DNA from: Halococcus thailandensis JCM 13552
Lineage (GTDB): Archaea > Halobacteriota > Halobacteria > Halobacteriales > Halococcaceae
Reading direction: 5' to 3'
NCBI RefSeq assembly: GCF_000336715.1
Contig: NZ_AOMF01000146.1
Coordinates: 18,652 to 82,651 of the forward strand
DNA length: 64,000 nucleotides
A program made the translations under genes and the position numbers. Under the pieces are notes generated by a model. It was not told the origin of the DNA. It saw only the letters and a program-made list of their open reading frames with translations, and ran no database searches. The stretch's first letter is position 1. Each line of letters begins with the position of its first letter. Shown here piece after piece: positions 7,492 to 16,785 of the stretch.

Positions 7492-7707
7492 CGATGCAAC
7501 CGCAGTCTAACGAAGGTCAAGACCCGCCGAAACACGTTTTCGCCCGAAACCATCAACGCCGTGTGGAAATGGGGCTCACGGACAAGTACAGTCATCGATT
7601 GGTACAGCATGGCTGATAACTACTGGAAAGTCCAGCAGTCACGCAAACCAGCAAACGGAAACTATGCATCGATATGTGAGCGACTGCCGACCCAACCAGA
7701 CAGTTGA
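7492..7707 (+). pseudogene. Orphan C-terminal tip of the toxin-like protein
   Basis: This reads in one frame without a usable start codon and ends at TGA 7705-7707. From 7537, 30 of 53 residues match the tip of the upstream protein (FSPETIN against FSPEAIN; DWYSMADNY against DWYSKANDY; ending LPTQ in both, plus PDS here). Weaker similarity extends back to about 7504 (RSLTKVK against HSLKRVE). There is no promoter or secretion module. Polymorphic toxin loci keep such promoterless alternative tips as recombination donors. It could equally be a decaying duplicate. Confidence 0.7.
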
Positions 7708-7768
7708 TCGTTCCATAGCTCAGGTTGCCGAGAACAATGGTTAACTGCTGGCTCCGCCACACACCAGT

Positions 7769-8035
7769 ATGCTCAACCTCGATATCGCGTCGTTCATGGT
7801 CGAACTGAAAGACGGCGCGTTAAAGAACGTCGGTCCATCGAACAAGTCCGCCACCGCGAAACTGTTCGACGTGACGAGCGCCGAGGCCCGCGAGTTCGGC
7901 GACAAGCGCGTGAAGTTCGTCTTCGAGGACGACGAGGGCAACGAGGTCCAGGTGGCGCTCTTTCCCAAGGAGGCCAAACGGATCGCGGACGATATCGAAG
8001 CCCTCGAAGCAGACAGTCGGGTCTTCGAGGACTGA
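7769..8035 (+). CDS. Small conserved haloarchaeal protein of unknown function
   Basis: An 88-residue acidic, soluble protein (MLNLDIASFMVELKDGALKN...). It looks like an alpha/beta fold with an FVFEDDEGNEVQVALF hairpin and a helix EAKRIADDIEALE at the end. I do not recognise a characterised family, but the even acidic composition and regular GC match the core genome rather than the AT-rich island next to it. It stands alone between the island and the RecJ-like gene. Confidence 0.65.
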   Translation: MLNLDIASFMVELKDGALKNVGPSNKSATAKLFDVTSAEAREFGDKRVKFVFEDDEGNEVQVALFPKEAKRIADDIEALEADSRVFED

Positions 8036-8157
8036 CTGTCCGCGACCGCCCCGCACAGCCTACACACCTCCCGCGTTCCCCGACCGGGCCGATCTGTCGT
8101 TGCTGTCTCGCCGAAGCGTCGATCCCGACGGTGCGTGCGCGCCGCGTTTCGACAACC

Positions 8158-8164
8158 GTTTTAG
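8158..8164 (+). promoter_or_regulatory. TATA-like box of the RecJ-like gene
   Basis: GTTTTAG lies about 25 bases before ATG 8187, the spacing of a leaderless haloarchaeal transcript. It supports that start over the open frame's upstream extension. Confidence 0.5.
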
Positions 8165-8186
8165 TGCCCGGCCGTACGTTGAGCCA

Positions 8187-10292
8187 ATGGGTAGCTGTAT
8201 CATCTGCGGCACCTCCACGGATGGCTACATCTGCGAGAGTCACGAGGAGGACGTCGTTTTCGAATTCGAGGGATCGCACGCGAACCAACTCACGCCCGGT
8301 CGTTTCTACCGCGGTTCGGTCGACGGCTTCGCCGACTTCGGCGTGTTCATCGACATCGGCGACAGCGTCACCGGACTGCTCCATCGCAGCGAGCTCGACA
8401 GCCGACTGGAGAGTCTCGACTGGGACTCGGGCGACACGGTCTACGTCCAGGTCACGGACGTCCACGACAACGGTAACGTCGATCTCACGTGGTCGATCCG
8501 CCAGGCCGACCGCGAGTTCCGCGGCAGCCTCGTCGACACGCCAGAGGGTGACGAACTCCCCGACGACGCGGAGGCCCCAGACCCAAATGAGCGCGCGGTC
8601 GCCGGACGTCCGGCGGCCGACGCCGACGAGAGCGCGGTGACGACCGGCCGATCGGAGACGAGCGAGAGCTCGGCGACGGTCGACATCGACGGTGCGAGCA
8701 CCGAGTCGGAACCCGAAACGAGTGTCGAATCGAAATCCGATACGGATGTCGAAGCGGAAACCGACACGAGCACCGCATCGACGGCCGACGACGGTGGAGC
8801 GACGCTCGCCGAACCCGACGAGGAGCGCGAGCGTGTCGCCATCGACGAACTGGAGTCACGCGTCGGCGACGAAGTACGCGTCGAGGGCGCGGTTGCCTCG
8901 GTGCGCCAGACCGGCGGCCCGACCGTCTTCACGCTTCACGACGAGAGCGGCACGGTCGACTGCGCAGCCTTCGAGGAGGCCGGCGTCCGCGCGTACCCCG
9001 ACGTCGAACAGGGTGCGGTCGTCGCCATCGAGGGGCGCGTCGAGCGTCATCGCGAGGAGATCCAGGTCGAGGCGTCCGGGCTCGCCGTGCTGGACGACGA
9101 GGAGCGCGAGGCTGTCGAGGACCGGATGGAGGAGGCACTCGCCGAGCAGGCTCAGCCCGAAGCGGTCGAGCCGCTTGCCGACGACGAAGCGGTCGACGAT
9201 CGCCTCGACGAGATCCGCGATCTCGCGGGACTGATCCGGCGCGCGGTGCTGGATTCGCGACCCGTTATCGTTCGTCACGACGCCAGCGCCGACGGCTACG
9301 TGGCTGCCAGCGCCATCGAGCGGGCGACGCTCCCTCTCGTGCGCGACGAACACGCCCAGCGCGACGCCGAGTACCACTACTTCGATCGCCGACCGCTCGG
9401 CGAGGGCGTCTACGACATGAACTCGGCGACCCGCGACGTGACGAAGATGCTCGACGCCAACGAGCGCCACGACGAGAAGTTCCCGTTGTTCGTCTTCTGC
9501 GGCGTCGGCGGGACCGGGGCCTCGAAGGACGGACTCGAACTGCTCTCGGTGTACGACGCCGACCGGGCCGTCATTGCCGACGGGTCGATCAACGGCGAGA
9601 CGGCCGAGGCGTTCGTCGATACTGCGGGGACGACCGCGAGCGCGATCGCGGCGACCGTCGCCGTCCACGTCGATCGCGACGCACGCGACGACCTCGAACA
9701 CCTACCGGCGGTGAGTTTCTGGGAGGACACACCCGCCGCGTACGCCGAACTCGCCAGCGAGGCAGGCTACGACGCCGATCGGGCACGCGACCTCCGGCAG
9801 TCGGTCGCGCTCGTCGCGAACTATCAGGCCTACGAGGACAAGCGTGAACTCGTCGCCGACCTGCTGTTCGACGGGCGCGAGTCGCTCGCAGCGCGGCTGG
9901 CGACCCAGTTCCGCGAGAAACTCGACACGGCGCTCGAGACCGCACGGACGCATCTCGAACAGCACGAGATCGACGGCACGGCCGTGAACGTGCTCGACAC
10001 GGACGCGTTCACTCACCGCTACGACTTCCCGCCGACGGGGCTGCTCTGTGACGAACTCCACCGTCGGACCCGCGACGACGCGCCGGTGCTGCTGGGGATC
10101 GGCGAGGACGAACTGCTCGTCCGCCACGTCGACGCCCTCGATCTCGACGCCGTCGCCACGGACGTCGCCGACGGCGCGCCCGACGCGGACGTGTCGATCG
10201 GCGCGGCCGGCGACGACAGGCTGACCTTCCTGGTCGGCGAGCGCGAGGCCGTCCGCGAGGCGGCGATCGAAGCGATCGCCGAGCGGTCGTAG
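8187..10292 (+). CDS. RecJ-like DHH phosphoesterase with zinc ribbon, S1 and OB domains
   Basis: A 701-residue protein. The start at 8187 is chosen because the TATA-like box is 25 bases upstream and the conserved zinc-binding start CIICGTSTDGYICESH follows at once. Domains in order: zinc ribbon (1-20); S1 RNA-binding domain (about 36-100, RGSVDGFADFGVFIDIGDSV); an acidic Ser/Thr/Glu linker; an OB fold (about 215-290, VEGAVASVRQTGGPTVFTLH); then a DHH-type phosphoesterase core with VIVRHDASADGYVAASAIER and a C-terminal substrate-binding half. Family members are archaeal RecJ/GAN-like nucleases linked to replication or RNA processing. The exact substrate cannot be told from sequence. Confidence 0.8.
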   Translation: MGSCIICGTSTDGYICESHEEDVVFEFEGSHANQLTPGRFYRGSVDGFADFGVFIDIGDSVTGLLHRSELDSRLESLDWDSGDTVYVQVTDVHDNGNVDLTWSIRQADREFRGSLVDTPEGDELPDDAEAPDPNERAVAGRPAADADESAVTTGRSETSESSATVDIDGASTESEPETSVESKSDTDVEAETDTSTASTADDGGATLAEPDEERERVAIDELESRVGDEVRVEGAVASVRQTGGPTVFTLHDESGTVDCAAFEEAGVRAYPDVEQGAVVAIEGRVERHREEIQVEASGLAVLDDEEREAVEDRMEEALAEQAQPEAVEPLADDEAVDDRLDEIRDLAGLIRRAVLDSRPVIVRHDASADGYVAASAIERATLPLVRDEHAQRDAEYHYFDRRPLGEGVYDMNSATRDVTKMLDANERHDEKFPLFVFCGVGGTGASKDGLELLSVYDADRAVIADGSINGETAEAFVDTAGTTASAIAATVAVHVDRDARDDLEHLPAVSFWEDTPAAYAELASEAGYDADRARDLRQSVALVANYQAYEDKRELVADLLFDGRESLAARLATQFREKLDTALETARTHLEQHEIDGTAVNVLDTDAFTHRYDFPPTGLLCDELHRRTRDDAPVLLGIGEDELLVRHVDALDLDAVATDVADGAPDADVSIGAAGDDRLTFLVGEREAVREAAIEAIAERS

Positions 10293-10343
10293 GTCGGCAA
10301 CAACAGCCTTATTCGCGCGACGCGACTGGTTTTCACGAGTGCG

Positions 10344-11993
10344 ATGAGTACCGAGATTCCGCCGACCGAATCAGAGGCATTCGAGCGGACCTGCGAGACG
10401 CTTATCGAGCGGATTCTCGACGGCGAGATCGAACGCGGCGAAGTCGAGGCGGCGAAACTCGAGGCCTGTTCGACCCACTCCGCGCCGAAAGTCCCGAAGA
10501 ACTCGGAGATCATGGATCACGCGCCGGAGGGCCGCCGCGAGGAGCTGGAGAAAGTGCTCCAGCGAAAGCCCGTCAGAACGGCCTCGGGCGTCTCGCCGGT
10601 AGCGATCATGACCAGCCCGCACATGTGTCCGCACGGGAAGTGTCTCTACTGTCCCGGCGGTCCCGGCTCGGAGTTTTCGAGCGCGCAGAGCTATACGGGC
10701 CACGAGCCGGCCGCCGCGCGCGGCGTCCAGAACGACTACGATCCCTACGGCCAGGTCACGCTTCGTCTCAATCAGCTGCGCGAGATCGGTCATCCGGTCG
10801 ACAAGGTCGAGCTGATCCTGATGGGCGGGACGATGACCGCCCGCAGTCACGACTACCAGGAGTGGTTCGTCAAGCGCGCGCTCCAGGCGCTCAACGAGTT
10901 CGATCCCGACGCCGAGCCGACCCCCTCCGAGAGCGAAAGCTTCGCGCAGGAGCCCGACGAGTACGACTTCCGCTATCTGGAGGACGTGATCGCCGACAAC
11001 GAGACGGCGCGAGTCAGGAATATCGGGACGACCTTCGAGACGAAACCCGACTGGTGTGATCCCGAGCAGATCGACCGGATGCTCGATCTCGGCGGGACGA
11101 AAGTCGAGGTCGGCGTGCAGACCACGTACGACGAAATCAACCGTGCGATGCATCGCGGGCACGGCACACAGGCCTCCGTGGACGCGAACCGCCGGCTGCG
11201 GGACGCGGGGTTCAAAGTCGGCTTTCACATGATGCCCGGCCAGCCCGGGATGACGCGGGAGATGTGCATCGAGGACTTCCGCCGGCTGTTCGAGGAGAGC
11301 GAGTGGCGGCCCGATTATCTGAAGATCTATCCGATGTTGATCGTTCGTGGGACGGCGACCTACGACATGTGGCGAAACGAGGAGTTCGAACCGCTCGACA
11401 ACGAGAGCGCGGCCGAACTTGTCGCCGAGATCAAGTCGATGCTACCCAAATACGTCCGCCTGCAGCGCGTCCAGCGCGACATCCCGGCGGACTTCATCGA
11501 CGCGGGCGTCTGGAAGTCGAACCTCCGCCAGCTCGCGCGCCAGCGCATGGACGAACACGGCTGGGACTGTGACTGCATCCGCTGCCGCGAGGTCGGAATG
11601 AACGAAGAGCCTCCGGAGAACGTCGAGCGCGACGTGCTGACCTACGAGTCGGGCGGCGGCACCGAGCAGTTCATCAGCTACGAGGATCCCGACCGCGACC
11701 TGCTGGTGGGGTTCTGTCGGCTACGATTTCCGAACGACCCTGTGCGTCGCGAACTCGAAAACGCGGCCATCGTCCGCGAGCTCCACGTCTACGGCCCGAT
11801 GGTCCAGGTCGGCAACGAGAGCGCCGACTGGCAGCACAAGGGCTACGGCGGGAAGCTCCTCGACCACGCCGAGCGGATGGCCGCCGACGCCGGGTTCGAC
11901 AAACTGAGCGTCATCAGCGGGATCGGTGCACGCGAATACTACCGAAATCGGGGCTATCACCAGGATGGCCCGTACGTGAGCAAGCAGTTGTGA
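10344..11993 (+). CDS. elp3: Elp3: tRNA U34 carboxymethyl-modifying radical SAM/acetyltransferase
   Basis: A 549-residue Elp3. The radical SAM cluster cysteines are Cys95, Cys100 and Cys103 in CPHGKCLYCPGGPG. The KAT/GNAT domain occupies the C-terminal third (ELHVYGPMVQVG... and GYGGKLLDHAERMAADAGF, ending in an ISGIGAREYYRNRGY segment). Archaeal Elp3 works without the other Elongator subunits to make the cm5U34 precursor using SAM and acetyl-CoA. A TTATT element about 31 bases upstream fits a leaderless start. The last 60 bases are duplicated at 12182-12241. Confidence 0.95.
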   Translation: MSTEIPPTESEAFERTCETLIERILDGEIERGEVEAAKLEACSTHSAPKVPKNSEIMDHAPEGRREELEKVLQRKPVRTASGVSPVAIMTSPHMCPHGKCLYCPGGPGSEFSSAQSYTGHEPAAARGVQNDYDPYGQVTLRLNQLREIGHPVDKVELILMGGTMTARSHDYQEWFVKRALQALNEFDPDAEPTPSESESFAQEPDEYDFRYLEDVIADNETARVRNIGTTFETKPDWCDPEQIDRMLDLGGTKVEVGVQTTYDEINRAMHRGHGTQASVDANRRLRDAGFKVGFHMMPGQPGMTREMCIEDFRRLFEESEWRPDYLKIYPMLIVRGTATYDMWRNEEFEPLDNESAAELVAEIKSMLPKYVRLQRVQRDIPADFIDAGVWKSNLRQLARQRMDEHGWDCDCIRCREVGMNEEPPENVERDVLTYESGGGTEQFISYEDPDRDLLVGFCRLRFPNDPVRRELENAAIVRELHVYGPMVQVGNESADWQHKGYGGKLLDHAERMAADAGFDKLSVISGIGAREYYRNRGYHQDGPYVSKQL

Positions 11994-12178
11994 ACAACGA
12001 TTCCGTGAGCGAACGGAGTGAGCGAGCGGGCCGAGGAACCCCCAGCGGGGGTGACGGCGTCTGCGTGAGTGAAGCGAACGCAGGCTCGTCAGAGCGAAGC
12101 TCTGACGGCGGCTTTTGATCAACCTTTTGCCAGCGAGGGAGCGACCGCAGGGAGTAACCGAGCGCAGCAAAAGGTCGG
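11994..12178. repeat. Palindromic repeat element E, between two elp3 3' ends
   Basis: This GC-rich spacer is made of hairpins: a CCCCC/GGGGG stem; a 9-base stem CGTCAGAGC-GAA-GCTCTGACG; and a long terminal hairpin with arms ACCTTTTGC (12122-12130) and GCAAAAGGT (12167-12175). Bases 12080-12108 are identical, in reverse orientation, to 48865-48893 of element D, so it shares modules with the dispersed family. The short GAGCGAACGGAGTGAGCGAG-type words also recur. No gene is apparent. Confidence 0.65.
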
Positions 12179-12181
12179 CGT

Positions 12182-12241
12182 GAATACTATCGAAACCGGG
12201 GCTATCACCAGGATGGCCCGTACGTCTCGAAGCGGTTGTAA
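12182..12241 (+). pseudogene. Duplicated 3' end of elp3
   Basis: This reads EYYRNRGYHQDGPYVSKRL then TAA, matching the end of Elp3 (EYYRNRGYHQDGPYVSKQL then TGA). 52 of 60 bases are identical. The differences include a swapped Ser codon (AGC to TCG), so this is a diverged copy, as if derived from another strain's elp3, and not a fresh duplication. The sequence from here to 12520 holds no other gene that I can support. Confidence 0.75.
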
Positions 12242-12520
12242 ACGGAATTTCTGTTCATTCGAGTTGCCGGAAACGAGGGTTTGGATCGCTGAAACCCCCG
12301 AATCGGCCAATTGATTTATGTAGGAGGGGTGCGCGAGAGGGGACGGGGACGCCGCAGGTGATGCCACGGACGGACCCAGACGTGGGGTGCGGAGCCGGTT
12401 CGGGGGTTCATGGCCCCATCCGGTCGACGTTCTGAAACCATTATGACCCGATCTCGTTTAGCGTCCGGAGTCCGTAGCGCAGTCGATGAGCCAGAACTGC
12501 TCGCGACGGGAGGGGCCGCG

Positions 12521-13537
12521 ATGAACGTCGCCATCGTCGGTGCCGGCGTCGCCGGCGCGGGGGCGGCGTACGCGCTCGACGACGCGGCGGACGTGACGGT
12601 GTTCGAGAAGGCGTCGTCGATCGGCGGCCGGACCGCGACCCGACGACGGGACGGCTGTCGGTACGACTACGGCGCGAACTACTGCAAGGACGAAGGAAGC
12701 GCCGACGATCTCCTCCCCGATCTCGACGCGTCGGGACTGGTCGATGTCGACGCACCGGTCTGGACGTTCGACGGCGCGAACGAGATCAGCGAGGGCCACG
12801 ACAGCGACGAGCGGAAGTGGACCTACCGCGACGGCATCGAGCAGTTGCCCCACCGGCTGTTCGAGCGCACCGACGCGACGATCGAGACGGACACCCGCAT
12901 CGGCGGGATCGAGCGGACTGACGGCTGGCGGCTCGAAAACGTGGCCGGTGACGACTGTGGCGAGTTCGACGCGCTGGTGTGTACGCCGCCCGCCCCGCAG
13001 ACGGCGGAGCTGCTGGCGAGCGCAGGATGGGAGAACGAACTCCGTGAGCAGCTCGTCGGAACGATGAATGCAGTGCCGTACCGGACGACCGTCACCGCCG
13101 TGTTGCACTACCCGTTCACGCTCGATCGGCCGTACTACGCGCTCGTGAACACCGACGGCGAGCACGAGATCGGCTGGCTCTCGCGCGAGGAGTGCAAGCC
13201 GGGCCACGTTCCAGAGGGTGAGTCGGTGCTGATCGTCCAGCTGGCACCCGATTGGTCGGCCGAGCGCTACGGCGAGCCGACTGAAGAAATCGCTGCCGCG
13301 GCGGCCGACTCAGTCGCGGAACTGCTCGACGACGAGCGCCTCGCCGCCCCGGACTGGGTCGACAGCAAGGGCTGGCGACTCGCCCAGCCCGACGACGGCG
13401 TCGAGACGGAACTGCTCGCCCGTGCCGCGGCGGACGGGCTCTTCTTCGCCGGCGACTGGATCGCTGGCGAGGGACGGATCCATCTCGCACTCGATAGCGG
13501 CCTCGACGCCGGCAAGCGCATCCGAGAGCGCGCGTAA
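12521..13537 (+). CDS. FAD-dependent oxidoreductase, renalase/amine-oxidase-like
   Basis: A 338-residue protein starting at MNVAIVGAGVAGAGAAYALD, a classic Rossmann GxGxxG FAD-binding start. This is why I reject the 37-residue upstream extension. It continues with the second FAD motif GGRTATRR and a C-terminal GLFFAGDWIAGEGRIHLALD segment that contacts the flavin. Overall it resembles NAD(P)-binding FAD proteins of the renalase type. Substrate unknown. It is followed 36 bases later by rqcH on the same strand. Confidence 0.8.
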   Translation: MNVAIVGAGVAGAGAAYALDDAADVTVFEKASSIGGRTATRRRDGCRYDYGANYCKDEGSADDLLPDLDASGLVDVDAPVWTFDGANEISEGHDSDERKWTYRDGIEQLPHRLFERTDATIETDTRIGGIERTDGWRLENVAGDDCGEFDALVCTPPAPQTAELLASAGWENELREQLVGTMNAVPYRTTVTAVLHYPFTLDRPYYALVNTDGEHEIGWLSREECKPGHVPEGESVLIVQLAPDWSAERYGEPTEEIAAAAADSVAELLDDERLAAPDWVDSKGWRLAQPDDGVETELLARAAADGLFFAGDWIAGEGRIHLALDSGLDAGKRIRERA

Positions 13538-13573
13538 CGACACCTCTTTTCGGCACCCGTACACAGAACGGGT

Positions 13574-15661
13574 ATGGATCCGAAGCGCGAGCTTACCAGC
13601 GTCGACCTCGCGGCCCTCGTCACCGAGCTCGGGACGTACGCCGGCGCGAAGCTCGACAAGGCCTATCTCTACGGCGACGATCTGCTGCGCCTCAAGCTCA
13701 GGGACTTCGATCGCGGCCGGGTCGAGCTGCTGATCGAGGTCGGCGAGACCAAGCGCGCACACGTCGTCTCGCCCGAGCACGTCCCCGACGCGCCGGGTCG
13801 TCCACCCGGGTTCGCGAAGATGCTCAGAAACCGTCTCTCGGGCGCGGATTTCGCCGGCGTCTCGCAGTTCGGCTTCGATCGCGTGCTCACTTTCGAATTC
13901 GAGCGCGGAGATCGAAACACGAAGGTCGTCGCCGAGCTGTTCGGCGAGGGGAACGTCGCGGTGCTCGACGCGACCGGCGAGGTGATCGACTGTCTCAACA
14001 CCGTCCGTCTCCAGTCCCGGACCGTGGCTCCGGGCGCACAGTACGAGTTCCCCTCGGCGCGTTTCGACCCGCTCGCGGTCGACTACGATGGCTTTGCCGC
14101 CCGGATGGAGGAGTCGAACACCGATCTCGTGCGCACGCTCGCCACCCAGCTCAACTTCGGCGGGCTCTATGGCGAGGAGCTCTGCACCCGCGCGGGCGTC
14201 GAGAAAGAACTGGCCATCGAGGAAGCCGACGAAACCGATTTCGAGGCGCTCTACGACGCGCTCACCGGACTGTCGGAACAGCTGTCGAGCGGCGATTTCA
14301 ATCCCCGAATCTACCGCGACGACGGCGATCCGGTCGACGTCACACCCTTCCCGCTCGACGAGCGCGCCGAGCTGGATAGCGAGGGGTTCGACTCGTTCAC
14401 GGCGGCGCTCGACGCGTACTTCGTCGAACTCGACACCACGGAGGACGAGGAGAGCGGCGGGCGCGAGCGACCCGACTTCGAGGAGCAGATCGAGCGCCAG
14501 CAGCGCATCATCGACCAGCAGGAGGGGGCCATCGAGGATTTCGAGGCACAGGCCGACCGCGAGCGCGAGACGGCCGAATCGCTCTACGCGAACTACGAAC
14601 TCGTCGACGAGATCCTCACCACGGTCAGGAACGCACGCGAAGAGGGGATCGGCTGGGAGGCCATCGAGGAGCGGTTCGCCGAGGGTGAGGAGCGGGGGAT
14701 CGCGGCCGCCGAGGCCGTGTCGGGCATCGAGCCGAGCGAAGGCACTGTCACCGTCGATATCGACGACCGCGATGTCGAACTCGACCCACAGGAAGGCGTC
14801 GAACAGAACGCGGACCGGCTCTACCGCGAGGCCAAGCGGGTCGTCGAGAAGAAGGAGGGTGCCGAGGAGGCCGTCGCTGAGACGCGCGAGGAGCTCGAAG
14901 CGATCGAGCGCCAGCGTGACGAGTGGGAGGCCGGCGACGTCGACGACGATCCCGACGAGGAGAGCGAGGACGTCGACTGGCTCTCCCAACGATCGATCCC
15001 TGTCCGCACGGACGAACAGTGGTACGAGCGCTTCAGATGGTTCCACACGAGCGACGGCTTCCTCGTTCTCGGCGGGCGCAACGCCGACCAGAACGAGGAT
15101 CTGGTGAAGAAGTACCTCGATCGCGGCGATCGGTTCTTCCACACGCAGGTCCAGGGCGGACCGGTGACGATCCTGAAGGCCACCGGCCCGAGCGAGCCGA
15201 CCCGCGAGATCGACCTGCCCGACCGAAGCCTGGAGGAAGCAGCCAAATTCGCCGTCTCGTACTCGACGGTCTGGAAGAACGGCCGCTTCGCCGGCGACGC
15301 CTACATGGCCGAGCCGGATCAGGTCTCGAAGACGCCCGAGAGCGGCGAGTATCTCGAAAAGGGCGGGTTCGCCATCCGTGGCGACCGTACCTACTTCCGG
15401 GACACCGCCGTCGGCGTCGCCGTCGGCATCACCTGCGAGCCCGAGACGCGCGTGATCGGCGGGCCGCCGTCGGCCATCACCGAGCGGACCGAGACCGCGA
15501 TCGAGGTCGAACCGGGCCAGTACGCACAGAACGACGCCGCGAAGCGACTGTACCGGGAGTTCCGCGAGCGATTCGAGGACACCTCGTTCATTCGCAAGGT
15601 GGCGAGTCCGGACCTGATCGCGGAGTTCCTGCCGCCGGGCGGGAGTCGGATCGTCGACTGA
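13574..15661 (+). CDS. rqcH: RqcH (NEMF/Rqc2 homologue), ribosome-associated quality control
   Basis: A 695-residue NFACT protein. It has an N-terminal NFACT-N domain ([20 protein letters not shown]), helix-hairpin-helix region, long charged coiled coils (about 295-345 and 415-455) and a C-terminal NFACT-R domain with [20 protein letters not shown] and [18 protein letters not shown]. RqcH binds obstructed large ribosomal subunits and recruits tRNA-Ala to tag stalled peptides. It lies 44 bases upstream of pelota on the same strand, so two ribosome-rescue factors are probably co-transcribed. Confidence 0.93.
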   Translation: MDPKRELTSVDLAALVTELGTYAGAKLDKAYLYGDDLLRLKLRDFDRGRVELLIEVGETKRAHVVSPEHVPDAPGRPPGFAKMLRNRLSGADFAGVSQFGFDRVLTFEFERGDRNTKVVAELFGEGNVAVLDATGEVIDCLNTVRLQSRTVAPGAQYEFPSARFDPLAVDYDGFAARMEESNTDLVRTLATQLNFGGLYGEELCTRAGVEKELAIEEADETDFEALYDALTGLSEQLSSGDFNPRIYRDDGDPVDVTPFPLDERAELDSEGFDSFTAALDAYFVELDTTEDEESGGRERPDFEEQIERQQRIIDQQEGAIEDFEAQADRERETAESLYANYELVDEILTTVRNAREEGIGWEAIEERFAEGEERGIAAAEAVSGIEPSEGTVTVDIDDRDVELDPQEGVEQNADRLYREAKRVVEKKEGAEEAVAETREELEAIERQRDEWEAGDVDDDPDEESEDVDWLSQRSIPVRTDEQWYERFRWFHTSDGFLVLGGRNADQNEDLVKKYLDRGDRFFHTQVQGGPVTILKATGPSEPTREIDLPDRSLEEAAKFAVSYSTVWKNGRFAGDAYMAEPDQVSKTPESGEYLEKGGFAIRGDRTYFRDTAVGVAVGITCEPETRVIGGPPSAITERTETAIEVEPGQYAQNDAAKRLYREFRERFEDTSFIRKVASPDLIAEFLPPGGSRIVD

Positions 15662-15705
15662 GCCACAACGACAGCGCACTTACTGCTCGCCTACCCAGTC
15701 AGAGT

Positions 15706-16776
15706 ATGCAGATCAACGGCCGCACGCGACTCGAAGGCGAGCGCGAGCGCTGGACGCTCGTTCCCGAGAGTCTCGACGATCTCTGGCATCTCTCCTACGT
15801 GCTCGAACCTGACGATCTCGTCTCGGGCGAGACCACCCGGCGCATCCAGCGCGACGACGATCGGATGCGCGACACCGGCGGCGAGCGCGAGCCGATGTCC
15901 GTGACGATCAGTGTGGAGGACAGCGAGTTCCACAAGTTCGCCAACCGACTCCGCGTGTCGGGCACGATCGAGTCGGCCTCGCGCGAGGATCAGATCGGCC
16001 ATCACCACACGCTCAACGTCGAAGAGCGGGCAGAGGTCGAGATCGAGAAAGTCTGGCAACCCGACCAGCGCGAGCGCATCGAGGAGGCCGTCGAGGCGAC
16101 CGAGAACGCCGACGTGGCGATCGCCACAGTAGAAGAAGGTGCAGCCTCGATCCACACCGTCGCCCAGTACGGGGCCGAGGAGTACGCCTCCTTCACCGGG
16201 CCCACCGGCAAGGGCGAGTACGCCCGCGAGCGCTCCGAACTGTTCGCCGAGCTCGCGAGCGCGCTCTCGCACCTCGACGTCGATGCGATCCTCCTCGCCG
16301 GCCCAGGGTTCACCAAGGAGGACGCGAAAAAATATATCGAGCGGAACGCACCCGAGCTCCTGGACAAACTCGGAGCCACCGTCGACACGAGCGCCATCGG
16401 CGATCGCGGTGTTCACGAGGTGCTCAAGCGCGGTGCGGTCGAGGAGGTCCAGGCCGAGACACGCATCGCTGAGGAGGCCGGGAAGATCGACGAGCTCACC
16501 GCCCGTATCGCCCAGGGCGCGGAGGCCACGTACGGCATCGAAAAGGTCGCCGAAGCCACCGAGTTCGGGGCCGTAGAGGAGTTGTTGATACTCGACGAGC
16601 GACTCCGCGCGGAGCGTGCCGGCGACGGCGAGTGGGGGATCGACGTGAACGAGATCATCGAACGCGTCGAACAGCAGGGCGGTTCCGTGACCGTCTTTTC
16701 GAGTGAGTTCGCACCCGGCGATCAGTTGGATTCGCTCGGCGGGATCGCGGCGTTACTGCGCTATCGTCTGGAATAA
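15706..16776 (+). CDS. pelA: Pelota (aPelota), no-go decay ribosome rescue factor
   Basis: A 356-residue three-domain Pelota/eRF1-like protein. The N-terminal Sm-fold domain contains [20 protein letters not shown] and [20 protein letters not shown]. The central domain has YAREREL-type helices and [15 protein letters not shown]. The C-terminal domain ends EEFAPGDQL-like as [20 protein letters not shown]. It lacks the GGQ motif, as expected for Pelota as opposed to aRF1. It splits stalled ribosomes together with ABCE1. The start ATG at 15706 gives the usual family length. Confidence 0.95.
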   Translation: MQINGRTRLEGERERWTLVPESLDDLWHLSYVLEPDDLVSGETTRRIQRDDDRMRDTGGEREPMSVTISVEDSEFHKFANRLRVSGTIESASREDQIGHHHTLNVEERAEVEIEKVWQPDQRERIEEAVEATENADVAIATVEEGAASIHTVAQYGAEEYASFTGPTGKGEYARERSELFAELASALSHLDVDAILLAGPGFTKEDAKKYIERNAPELLDKLGATVDTSAIGDRGVHEVLKRGAVEEVQAETRIAEEAGKIDELTARIAQGAEATYGIEKVAEATEFGAVEELLILDERLRAERAGDGEWGIDVNEIIERVEQQGGSVTVFSSEFAPGDQLDSLGGIAALLRYRLE

Positions 16777-16785
16777 TCCAGCGCA

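Noticed and set aside
13310-15679. A 789-residue open frame on the minus strand opposite rqcH
   Set aside because: It mirrors the rqcH codons. GC-rich coding sequence leaves the opposite frame open, and it has no family signature.
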